The position numbers and the translations under genes are program-made. Shown piece after piece: positions 1 through 9,251 of a DNA stretch of 64,000 nucleotides; position 1 is the first letter of the stretch, and each line of letters starts with the position of its first letter. The notes beneath the pieces are model-generated. The model saw nothing but the letters and a program-made list of their open reading frames with translations. It ran no database searches and was not told where the DNA came from. Source of the stretch: an uncultured Gammaproteobacteria bacterium (GTDB lineage Bacteria; Pseudomonadota; Gammaproteobacteria; Eutrophobiales; Eutrophobiaceae); NCBI GenBank assembly GCA_951812995.1, contig CATOTD010000003.1:1-64000 (forward strand), read 5' to 3'.

Positions 1-1269
1 GGTTTTGACGCGAGCACCAGTCGTTGTCACCCGCATAGCGGGTGTGAAGGTCAAGATCGGTGGTATTTGAGGCTGTGTTGCGCTGTTTGGGTCTGCCAGG
101 GCGGGTATTTCCGGAATTTGGACAGAGTCAGGCTGTGGCCTGTCGTCGCTCGTGGAAGATGAGACGGCGGAAGTTGTAGCTCAGGTTGGCCATGGTCATG
201 CGGGCCTTCGCACGGGTTTGGCCGATTGAGCGGATGGTCAGAGCCATGGGCCCTTTCTCGTAGCCGAACACAGGCGCGGATGGCGGAGCGTGTCGCGTTG
301 CCCCGACGAATATGCCTGGCCATGGGTTTGCCGCGTGGCTTCTTGCGATGGATATGTGAGCGGTACCCTTGCGCCTTCAGCCAAGCCTCATTCCTGGCCG
401 AGCGGTACCCGGTATCGGCCCAAACCGCCTTCGAGCTGTTTGTCTCGTCCAGAACCGAGGAGCGTTCATGCCCGTCGTAGCGAGCCGCATTCGTGCCAGT
501 CTCACCCCGGATGAAGTGCCATTTGCGGTCAATGGACACGTGGTTCTTGTACCCAAAGTGTGGGACCGAGATATCGACAAGGCCAGTATCCTCCTCACCC
601 TCCTTGGTCGTCTTGGCCTTTGAATACTTGACCGTCCAACGCGCATCGGTGTCTTTCTGCGCTGCCTTGGACAGATCATCGGGCCAGATGTCAGATGCGG
701 CCTCACCTGCCTTGGCGCGCGCTTTCTCTTCTTTCGTCATCCGCTGGCGCGGGGCAAAGACCAACGTGGCATCCACAATCTGACCGCCGGTCGGTTTGTA
801 TCCCCGCGCGCAGAGCTGAGCTTCAAACGCGGCAAACAGGGCCTTGAAGACACCCGCCTAGGTCAGCTTCTCTCTGAAAAGCCAGATCGTCTTCTGATCA
901 GGTGTCGGCTCCCCGATTTGAAATCCCAGGAACCGTAGCCAACTGAAACGGTCACGAATGAGAAACTCCATCCGCTCATCACTCAGATTGTGCATCGATG
1001 CCAAAACAAGCACCTTGAACATCACAACGGCATCATAGGGCGGACGACCACCTTTGGGACGTTCCCCATAGCCAAGTGCTTCAACAAGAACTGGGCGAAA
1101 CACTTCGAAATCAACGTGCCGCTCCAAAACCTCAAGCGGATCTCCCATCGCCGAAAGCCGCGCCAAATGATCCGTCAAATCAAACAATCCAGGTGCGGGC
1201 ATAAACAAAATCCTCCCACATCAAGTGAATCAGATCGTACCACAAAATGCACGGTTTTTAGAGGCTTCC
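1..1269 (-). mobile_element. IS5-family element, copy A (left ~30 bp outside window); transposase interrupted by TAG and by a C-terminal frameshift
   Basis: Near-identical to copies at 5195-6484, 13608-14906 and 29062-30360; end sequence GAGGCTTCC at 1261-1269; ORFs 858..1208 and 51..776 are two parts of one transposase. Confidence 0.9.
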
Positions 1270-1320
1270 ATGTTTATTGATAAGCAATCGTTTATACTTG
1301 AGACTGCTTCAGGAAAACTC

Positions 1321-1683
1321 GGGGGCGTACTGGCTTCGACGTGGATATGAAAACTGATGGGCATGCCGAGGTGCAGATTACCTCGTAAATACTTCTGCAA
1401 ACCTTATAGTTGCCAACGAAGACAACTACGCACTAGCGGCTTAATAACCTGTCTTAGTGCCGTCTGCCTGCTGATGTGCTTGTGCACGGTAGGTCTAGGC
1501 GTCGACTTTCACAAGACCGCAATGAAACCCGTCCGAGGTGGATTTGTTAAAACTTGATCGGAATCGCGTTCTGTCTTCCCTGCCGGTCGGGTAGCAGAAC
1601 GTTAAATTAAAGATTCGGCTAAGCATGTAGATCTGATGGCAGAGGATTTGCGGACGCGGGTTCGATTCCCGCCGCCTCCACCA
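1321..1683 (+). ncRNA. ssrA: transfer-messenger RNA (tmRNA), tag ANEDNYALAA
   Basis: 5' GGGGGCGTACTGGCTTCGACG and 3' GGTTCGATTCCCGCCGCCTCCACCA pair as a tRNA-Ala-like acceptor/T arm; GCC AAC GAA GAC AAC TAC GCA CTA GCG GCT TAA TAA at 1412-1447. Confidence 0.96.
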
Positions 1684-1686
1684 ATT

Positions 1687-1718
1687 AAAAAGGTGAACTA
1701 AGATCAGTTCACCTTTTT
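1687..1718 (+). terminator. Rho-independent terminator of ssrA
   Basis: Perfect 13-bp stem AAAAAGGTGAACT/AGTTCACCTTTTT, loop AAGATC, ending in T-run, just after the ssrA CCA end. Confidence 0.88.
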
Positions 1719-1921
1719 ATGCCCATACCCCGCGCTACAGCCAGAGACCTTTGCATTAAAGTGATATTTGTTTGTTACAATAAGTCCCGCTATTTAAGAT
1801 TATTGTTCATTTAAGACACCCTTAAAACCCGCCCTTACCAGAACATTAGCCCAGAACAAGTTCAAGTACCCACGATTAAAACTGCATGATTTGCCCGGAT
1901 TGACAAACCACTGACAAACGC

Positions 1922-2110
1922 TTGGTGACACATTACATCGAGCACGAGCAAAGACACATACGGACCGTCGGCCATAAAGGCTATGACCCGTTCAAGCTGT
2001 TCAAAGCAGTGCGGCGAAGGCAATGGCACAGTAGTCTGAGTGACCCTGTGCTTGAGCATGACTTGGCTGTATGTGCTGACTTCGGATGTGTTGTGATGTT
2101 GCTAGCTGGT
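1922..2110 (+). pseudogene. Decayed transposase N-terminal fragment
   Basis: Translation GYDPFKLFKAVRRRQWHSSLSDPVLEHDLAVCADF resembles the N-terminus of IS5-like transposases (xDPxxLFKxxLxxQWHxLSDPELExxLxxRxDF). Confidence 0.5.
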
Positions 2111-2124
2111 GATGACAGGAGGAG

Positions 2125-2177
2125 TTACCCGGCCACACTTGACCCGACCCCGACCACGCTTGACCCACCGTGACTCA
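2125..2177 (-). repeat. Degenerate pentanucleotide array 1
   Basis: Reverse complement reads ggtgg gtcaa gcgtg gtcgg ggtcgg gtcaa gtgtg gccgg. Confidence 0.65.
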
Positions 2178-2601
2178 CTGAAGGCGAGCGGTCTTGGGGA
2201 TGGGGTCGGCCTTTAAGTGAAGCCACACACTTGAGAAACCGTTAGATGCAATCCAAGCGTTGGGTAATAGCGCAACGCTCAAGCACGCTCAAGCGCAAGT
2301 TTCACTTTTATCAGGCACGGTACTTTAGGGCCGACTAGGTGTGGAACCTAGATAAGTGATTTTATTTAGGATGGTTGGATGTGCAAGAGGAGGTTCGACT
2401 ACCATAAACAACACCCGTTAATTGAATTGTTTGTAGCGAGTTCGACATTTACATGGATGTCCGGCCCATCATGCAAACTTTTTTATAGACAGCAAAGCAA
2501 GATAACGTCAACTAAAAATATGCCTTTGACACAAACCAAAATTCGTGGAGAATGATGGCTTAAGTAAAGTCGAAATAAATAAATTTTAAGGATTTTTTAC
2601 T

Positions 2602-3720
2602 ATGAAACGCCCAACTCAGACGCTGCTATGGATGGGTATGCTTACAATTGTGATGGCTGTTGGTGCTGTATTGTTGGCAGAAACACTTGAAAGAAAAGAC
2701 GAAGGACAAACCCATCCGATGGCTGTTGGTGCTGTATTGCTGGCAGAAACACTACAACATGCCTATGTATCTAATGTTGTATTCAATTCTATTATTCTCG
2801 GTGTTTTCATCATTGCTATCGCGATAAATTTTCGACAAGTGTTGCAACTCTATCCTGATATTAAATGGATAGAAGCCTATCAAAATAATGTGTCAGACTT
2901 AAGTGCATTCAGGCCCAAACTCCTCGCTTCCATGGCGAAGATGCTTGAAGGAAAAGAAGATATCGCCATGTCTGCAAGCTCAATGCGTACCATTCTTGAT
3001 TCAATTCGGGATCGTCTCGAAAATTCGCGTGATCTGTCACGATATTTGATTGGTGTGCTAGTGTTTCTTGGCTTGCTCGGTACCTTTTGGGGACTCATGT
3101 CAACGGTTAGTGCGGTTGGTACGCTTATCAGTGATATGTCCGTTGAAGCAAGTGATGGTGCCGCAATTTTTGCAACCCTAAAAACCAATCTCTCAGGCCC
3201 GCTGGCCGGTATGGGCGTTGCCTTTTCATCGTCACTGTTTGGACTATCTGGATCATTGATCGTCGGGTTTCTTGATCTACAGGCCGGTCACGCACAAAAC
3301 CGCTTTGTGAATGATCTTGAAGAATGGCTTTCCAACAGCACGTATATATCTAGTAGCCTCATCAATGATGACGGGGGGGCATTGGGTGCGCCCGCCTATG
3401 TTATGGCATTATTGGAGAAAACCGCTGATGCCTTGGAAAAAATGCAGCGCATTAGTGTATCTGAAGATAATCAGCGTGAATTTGTAGCGCAGCAAATGGG
3501 CAATATGCGTGGCACATTTGACCGTTTTAACGAACTATTGGGAGAACAAAACAATCGGTTTGACAGATTTAATCAGACCCAGAATGAAATTATCCGCTTG
3601 CTTAAAACGGCATCTGAACGCGCACAAAACACACCGGCAGATGAAAAACTGCGTTCTGAATTACGCTTACTCACTAAAACAATCGCCAATACGCTCTCTT
3701 CTATTCGAGAGACTCCGTGA
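2602..3720 (+). CDS. MotA/TolQ/ExbB-type proton-channel family protein
   Basis: ORF 372 aa; LGLLGTFWGLMSTVSAVG and NLSGPLAGMGVAFSSSLFGLSGSLIVGFLDL are MotA/TolQ-like TM segments; stop overlaps next ORF. Confidence 0.8.
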   Translation: MKRPTQTLLWMGMLTIVMAVGAVLLAETLERKDEGQTHPMAVGAVLLAETLQHAYVSNVVFNSIILGVFIIAIAINFRQVLQLYPDIKWIEAYQNNVSDLSAFRPKLLASMAKMLEGKEDIAMSASSMRTILDSIRDRLENSRDLSRYLIGVLVFLGLLGTFWGLMSTVSAVGTLISDMSVEASDGAAIFATLKTNLSGPLAGMGVAFSSSLFGLSGSLIVGFLDLQAGHAQNRFVNDLEEWLSNSTYISSSLINDDGGALGAPAYVMALLEKTADALEKMQRISVSEDNQREFVAQQMGNMRGTFDRFNELLGEQNNRFDRFNQTQNEIIRLLKTASERAQNTPADEKLRSELRLLTKTIANTLSSIRETP

Positions 3721-4868
3721 CAGCAGCGCGGCAACAACGACGTTCTCTTAATATTTGGCCCGGGTTTGTCGATGCAACGGCATCATTGTTAATGGTGGTC
3801 GTCTTTGCTTTATTGTTCACTATTATCGGTCATTTGGTGCTTAGCACGGCGTTGAGCAGTCGCGATGAGGCACTTGCAAAATTCAAAAGTCGTGTCAGTC
3901 AACTTACCGAGATGCTCTCAATGGAGCAAGCGGAGGCAGCAAAACTCAGACAACGCTTATCGGTAAAAACGGCCAATCTTGACGGCGCTAATAATCAGCT
4001 TTCATTACAACGGCAGACTATTCAGGATAAAGAAAAATTACTTGCAGCGCGTGATGCGATTATAACGGACCATCAAAACACCATTGCTACACAGACCGAG
4101 ATGATTAAAACGCTGGGTATCGAGATTAAAGCACTCATCGCGCTACGTGATCGGATTAAACAAGATCTTACAAAAGAAATTGCCGCGCATGATGTTGTTA
4201 AACAGCGCTTGCAAGAAGAGAGTGCGCTTAATATCAAAAGCCTTGCGCAAATGGAATTATTAAATAGACAATTAGAAGAGCTACGCCAACAGTTTGCAGC
4301 TTTATCCAATGCACTTGAGATCGCAGAAAAAAATATCGCTGACAAGCAAACAACGATTGATGATCTTGGCTCACGGCTAAATACAGCGTTGGCAAAAAAG
4401 GCTCAAAAATTACAAAAATACCGCTCGGAATTCTTTGGTCGTCTACGCGAGGCCTTGAGTCAGTATCCAAATATAAGAATTGATGGCGATCGTTTTATAT
4501 TCCCATCTGAGCTTTTGTTTGAATCTGGATCAGACAAACTTGGTCGTGATGGGGTACAGCAAGTCAAACAATTAGCAAAGACGCTGGCTGAAATCGCAAA
4601 AATAATTCCTGATGATATTGACTGGATATTACGTATCGATGGACATACCGACAAGCGCCCGATTGTAAATAGTCCATACTTTCAATCAAACTGGGAACTC
4701 TCCAGTGCCCGGGCCATCAGCATTATTCGTGAGATGATAAACAACGGGATCCCGGCTAATCGCATGGTTGCAGCCGGCTTTGCAGAATATCACCCGGTGG
4801 CAACAGCCAACACGCCTGAAGCCTATGCACGTAATCGAAGGATAGAATTAAAGTTGTCGAGCCGTTGA
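3717..4868 (+). CDS. MotB/OmpA-like protein: N-terminal TM, long coiled coil, C-terminal OmpA peptidoglycan-binding domain
   Basis: ORF 383 aa; C-term LRIDGHTDKRPI...NWELSSARAISIIREMINNGIPANRMVAAGFAEYHPVA...RNRRIELKL. Confidence 0.85.
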   Translation: MTAARQQRRSLNIWPGFVDATASLLMVVVFALLFTIIGHLVLSTALSSRDEALAKFKSRVSQLTEMLSMEQAEAAKLRQRLSVKTANLDGANNQLSLQRQTIQDKEKLLAARDAIITDHQNTIATQTEMIKTLGIEIKALIALRDRIKQDLTKEIAAHDVVKQRLQEESALNIKSLAQMELLNRQLEELRQQFAALSNALEIAEKNIADKQTTIDDLGSRLNTALAKKAQKLQKYRSEFFGRLREALSQYPNIRIDGDRFIFPSELLFESGSDKLGRDGVQQVKQLAKTLAEIAKIIPDDIDWILRIDGHTDKRPIVNSPYFQSNWELSSARAISIIREMINNGIPANRMVAAGFAEYHPVATANTPEAYARNRRIELKLSSR

Positions 4869-5062
4869 CAATGTTCCGCCGTAACAGTTTGGGCTTGATT
4901 TGGTGCTCACCGTTCATCAAGAGATGCCAGAACAATAGGCAACACCCTGAGTTTGGGCACAGATAGTTGGGACGTGATTCGCCATTTTGACGGTGATAAA
5001 AAATAGTGGTCGTCATAGGCAGGGAGTATTGATCTAACACCTTTGCGCTGAAGCGATACTTG

Positions 5063-5125
5063 TCCGACTCGACTCGATCCAACCACGCCCAGCTTGCCCC
5101 CACCACACCCCAGCCCGATCCGACT
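5063..5125 (-). repeat. Degenerate pentanucleotide array 2
   Basis: Reverse complement: gtcgg atcgg gctgg ... cgtgg ttgga tcgag tcgag tcgga. Confidence 0.65.
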
Positions 5126-5194
5126 TTAGGGAACCTCTATTAATGCAATCACTTTCCAGTTTATTGGCTCAGAGAGGTTAAAAAATAACCAATT

Positions 5195-6484
5195 GGAGAC
5201 CTCGAACAACGCTGATTCTGGATGGGTTTTGACGCGAGCACCAGTCGTTGTCACCCGCATAGTGGGTGTGAAGGTCAAGATCGGTGGTATTTGAGGCTGT
5301 GTTGCGCTGTTTGGGTCTGCCAGGGCGGGTATTTCCGGAATTTGGGCGGAGTCAGGCTGTGGCCTGTCGTCGCTCGTGGAAGATGAGACGGCGGAAGTTG
5401 TAGCTCAGGTTGGCCATGGTCATGCGGGCCTTCGCACGGGTTTGGCCGATTGAGCGGATGGTCAGAGCCATGGGCCCTTTCTCGTAGCCGAACACAGGCG
5501 CGGATGGCGGAGCGTGTCGCGTTGCCCCGACGAATATGCCTGGCCATGGGTTTGCCGTGTGGCTTCTTGCGGTGAATGTGTGAGCGGTACCCTTGCGCCT
5601 TCAGCCAAGCCTCATTCCTGGCCGAGCGGTACCCGGTATCGGCCCAAACCGCCTTCGAGCTGTTTGTCTCGTCCAGAACCGAGGAGCGTTCATGCCCGTC
5701 GTAGCGAGCCGCATTCGTGCCAGTCTCACCCCGGATGAAGCGCCATTTGCGGTCAATGGACACGTGGTTCTTGTACCCAAAGTGCGGAACCGAAATATCG
5801 ACAAGGCCAGTATCCTCCTCACCCTCCTTGGTCGTCTTGGCCTTTGAATACTTGACCGTCCAACGCGCATCGGTGTCTTTCTGCGCTGCCTTGGACAGAT
5901 CATCGGGCCAGATGTCAGACGCGGCCTCACCTGCCTTGGCGCGCGCTTTCTCTGCTTTCGTCATCCGCTGGCGCGGGGCAGAGACCAACGTGGCATCCAC
6001 AATCTGACCGCCGGTCGGTTTGTATCCCCGCGCGCACAGCTGAGCTTCAAACAGGGCCTTGAAGACACCCGCCTGGGTCAGCTTCTCTCTGAAAAGCCAG
6101 ATCGTCTTCTGATCAGGTGTCGGCTCCCCGATTTGAAATCCCAGGAACCGCAACCAACTGAAACGGTCACGAATGAGAAACTCCATCCGCTCATCGCTCA
6201 GATTGTGCATCGAGGCCAAGACCAGCACCTTGAACATCACAACGGCATCATAGGGCGGGCAACCACCTTTGGGACGTTCCCCATAGCCAAGCGCTTCAAC
6301 AAGAACTGGGCGAAACACTTCGAAATCAACGTGCCGCTCCAAAACCTCAAGCGGATATCCCATCGCCGAAAGCCGCGCCAAATGATCCGTCAAATCAAAC
6401 AATCCAGGTGCGTGCATAAACAAAATCCTCCCACATCAAGTGAATCAGATCGTACCACAAAATGTACGGTTTTTAGAGGCTTCC
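5195..6484 (-). mobile_element. IS5-family element, copy B (1290 bp; internal TAG absent, 9-bp deletion, C-terminal frameshift)
   Basis: Ends GGAGACCTC/GGCTTCC as in other copies; ORF 5275..6423 382 aa; CAG where copies A/C/D have TAG. Confidence 0.9.
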
Positions 6485-7129
6485 ACGTTCTTCACTGCAC
6501 CGCCCCAACTGCGTTTGAGCACAACACCGTCCAGGTATACATAAGGGAAATCACTCCCTATGGGGCGATTACGCCACTCTTCAATCTGCCCATAGATACG
6601 CTGGTTGAGCTTTGAAATAGTCCCTAAGCTAACACGGGTACCCCAGAGGGCTGCGGTAATGTCTTCTACACGTTGTACTGAAACACCTGCCAGATACATC
6701 TCAATCAGTGCCTCTTCAATTGACGCTACACGGTGCCGATAGCGCTCTATGATGGCCATCTCAAAGGTCTGCTTGCGTAGCTTCGGCATCTTTAACTCAA
6801 GCTCTCCAGCCCTTGTGTGGCACTTCCTGGTGTAGCTACCAGACCGGTCGTCTTTGCGCGTCTCAGTGCGTTCGTATCGATCAGCACCCACCAGCGCATC
6901 AGCCTCAACGTCCAGAATCTGGTTAAGGGTGTCTTCCACAGTCTTCAGTACCACTTTGTTGAGATGGCCCTGCAGTTCCTGTTCATCAATAGGGACTACA
7001 TTGTTCAAGTGCTTGCTTGTATCATCGCTCATGGCGACTCTTCTCCTGGTCAAATAAATGGTTATGTCACTTTTTATTTAACCAGATAAAGGGGACCTCT
7101 TCAAATTTGCGAAAGATAATTTATGTTAT
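6485..7129 (-). mobile_element. Truncated IS256-type element (family B), N-terminal part of transposase only
   Basis: ORF 6445..7053 matches N-terminus of the ORF at 15429..16415; terminal AATTTGCGAAAGATAATTTATGTTAT shared with the copy ending at 16496. Confidence 0.85.
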
Positions 7130-7622
7130 CTCCTTTTCCAAACTCACTTTTTTGCGCGCCAGTAAATTAGCAATTTCGGTGCTGAGTGCTTTGTCGTATT
7201 GCACGAGAGGTTGCAGTTTAGCAAACTCGATGGGCACCAGGTGTTCTGTACTTTTCTAACCATAATATCGACAGCAAGGGCCGTAAAACGTAGAAATATT
7301 TTTTCAATGGCACATGTGATTTCCTCAAATAGCCGCTGTAATTTGTTTTAGCCATACTTCTATAATGTTGTATGTCCTTATTGACAGAATAGATTTTGTC
7401 GAGCAATGCGCGTGCATTCGTTGCAAAATGATTATCATCAATATAAACAATCGGTGAGCGCAACCATTCAATAAATGCCGGATTTAATTTTCGGAACAAC
7501 CGCAACGATTTTCTAATATCCCAGCCGTTAATATCAATTTCATCGACGATTTTGTATTCAATAACATCGAGCTGCTCTTCCATATCTACCGCCAAGCACC
7601 AATCCTTGGGATGGGCGTAGAT
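7130..7622 (-). pseudogene. Nucleotidyltransferase (COG3541-like) fragment, truncated and frameshifted between two IS elements
   Basis: IYAHPKDWCLAVDMEEQLDVIEYKIVDEIDINGWDIRKSLRLFRKLNPAFIEWLRSPIVYIDD...; after KYRTPG the other frame continues VPIEFAKLQPLVQYDKALSTEIANLLARKKVSLEKE. Confidence 0.7.
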
Positions 7623-8995
7623 AGAGCTATTGTCAAAAGTAGTGTCTGACAAGTTAATCATGCGGCTACCTTGTCGTCCTCGTTCACCTCGATTCCATCT
7701 TTAAACTTCACGCCTTCAATCACCTTCGCCAGGTGCCTGAAGCCTCTCAATTTGCGCCAGGAATCTTCTGCGCATAATTCCATCTTGTAGATCATCGTCA
7801 GCATCGTATTCCGCGTGACACAACCTTTGGCCTGGCGTGTTCTATGCCGGATTGTCGCAAAGCTCGACGGGGTGACATTCGTTGTCCTGATGTGGCTCCA
7901 GTGCTCTGCTGGAAAGTCATAAAATGCCAGCAACGCATCACGGTCTTTCGATAAGCATGCCACTGCCTTGGGATACTTGACACCGAAACGTTCCTCAAAG
8001 TCATCGAACACCTGCCCTGCGTCAACGCGGCCCTCTGCCATCCAGACCCTGCTTTGCTTTCTCCTGAACAGACTTGGGCAGATAGTTCAGCACATTGCCG
8101 GTCTTGTGCATCCAACAACGTTGCACATCAGTCTCTGGATACACTGCCTCAAGGGCTGCCCAGAAACCCAAAGCACCATCGCCAATGGCCAGCTTTGGGG
8201 CTACCCCAAGCCTCTTTGTTGCAACGACAACAACACTGCTCGCCAGCGCTGTTTCGATTCCCTGACACCCTCTTCAATCGACATAAAATGCTTCTGACCG
8301 CGACTGTTCACGCCGATGATGACCAGGCAACACAATCAACCATCGTCACCTCGAAGACCACTGTAGATGCCATCAGTCCAGATATAGACCCATTCATCAG
8401 ACACGGAACGTGTACACCATTGCTTGTATGTAGCTTCCCATTGCCGTTTCAAACGACCCACGACATTGGCCGACAGCCCTTTAGCCTCCAGTCCGACAAT
8501 CGCTTCCAGTGCACTTTGCATCTGACCACTCGAAACACCTTTCAAATAAAGCCAGGGAATCGCCGCATCCAGGGTCGCTGTGCGCCGGATGTAGGGCGGT
8601 ACAAGCAAAGATTGAAAGCTCGCCGACTCACCCTCACGGCTACGGATATTGGGCACCTCGACGCTGACCTTGCCAACCCCGATGATGCTCTCTCGTTCTG
8701 GATGATGACCGCTACGGACAACGTGCTGGCGTACGTCAGCCGTTTTTTGATCATCATAATGCGTCATCAACTCATCTGGCTCTACCTGGACAGCTTCGGT
8801 GATTAACTGCTTCGCACCAGATCTGAGTCACTCTGTCAGTGGATCAATGCCCTCTGGTGTACCCAGATCAATCACAGTATTGTTTGTCATGTGTGGCGTA
8901 CTCCTCTTGTTACTTTTGATTGCTAGACAAAACCGATTCCAGCAAGATACGCCGCATACTTCAACCTATTCAGACCCCAGATTCGGTTATAACTC
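7623..8995 (-). mobile_element. IS256-type element (family C, mutator-type transposase), copy 1, degenerate
   Basis: ORFs 7658..8041 and 8336..8770 match segments of the copy at 27024-28409; shared end AGAGCTATTGTCAAAAGTAGTGTCTGAC; in-frame stops. Confidence 0.85.
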
Positions 8996-9251
8996 CCACC
9001 TTGATGCAAGGTTGTTTATTTGAAAAAGATATATACATGGAAATTTTTTACAAATAAAAACAAGGCGATAAAACCAAAAAGTCCGCTGTTTAGAGCGATT
9101 TAAGCAACGCAAATTAAGGCCTCAAAATTTCTGTTTTTACGGCCGGGGTAATCATGTCAAGTCGTTTAATGCCGCCCCTAATAGATATGGGGAAAGACGC
9201 GCCAGAAATGGTTTTCGTATGTATTGACGCAACGTATCAATGTTGACAGAA

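Noticed and set aside
226-783. Multiple ORFs antisense or frame-shadowing to the IS5 transposase (also in copies B-D).
   Set aside because: High-GC shadow ORFs of the transposase; conservation follows the IS sequence.
1357-1557. ORF 1357..1557 as protein-coding.
   Set aside because: Lies wholly inside the tmRNA gene.
1321-2600. Prophage or genomic island integrated at the ssrA 3' end.
   Set aside because: ssrA has its native terminator; no integrase or duplicated ssrA 3' end seen in the window.
2602-4868. MotA/MotB-like pair as a Zorya (ZorA/ZorB) anti-phage system.
   Set aside because: No ZorC/D/E-like genes follow and the ZorA-type very long tail is absent; only the stator-like design is shared.
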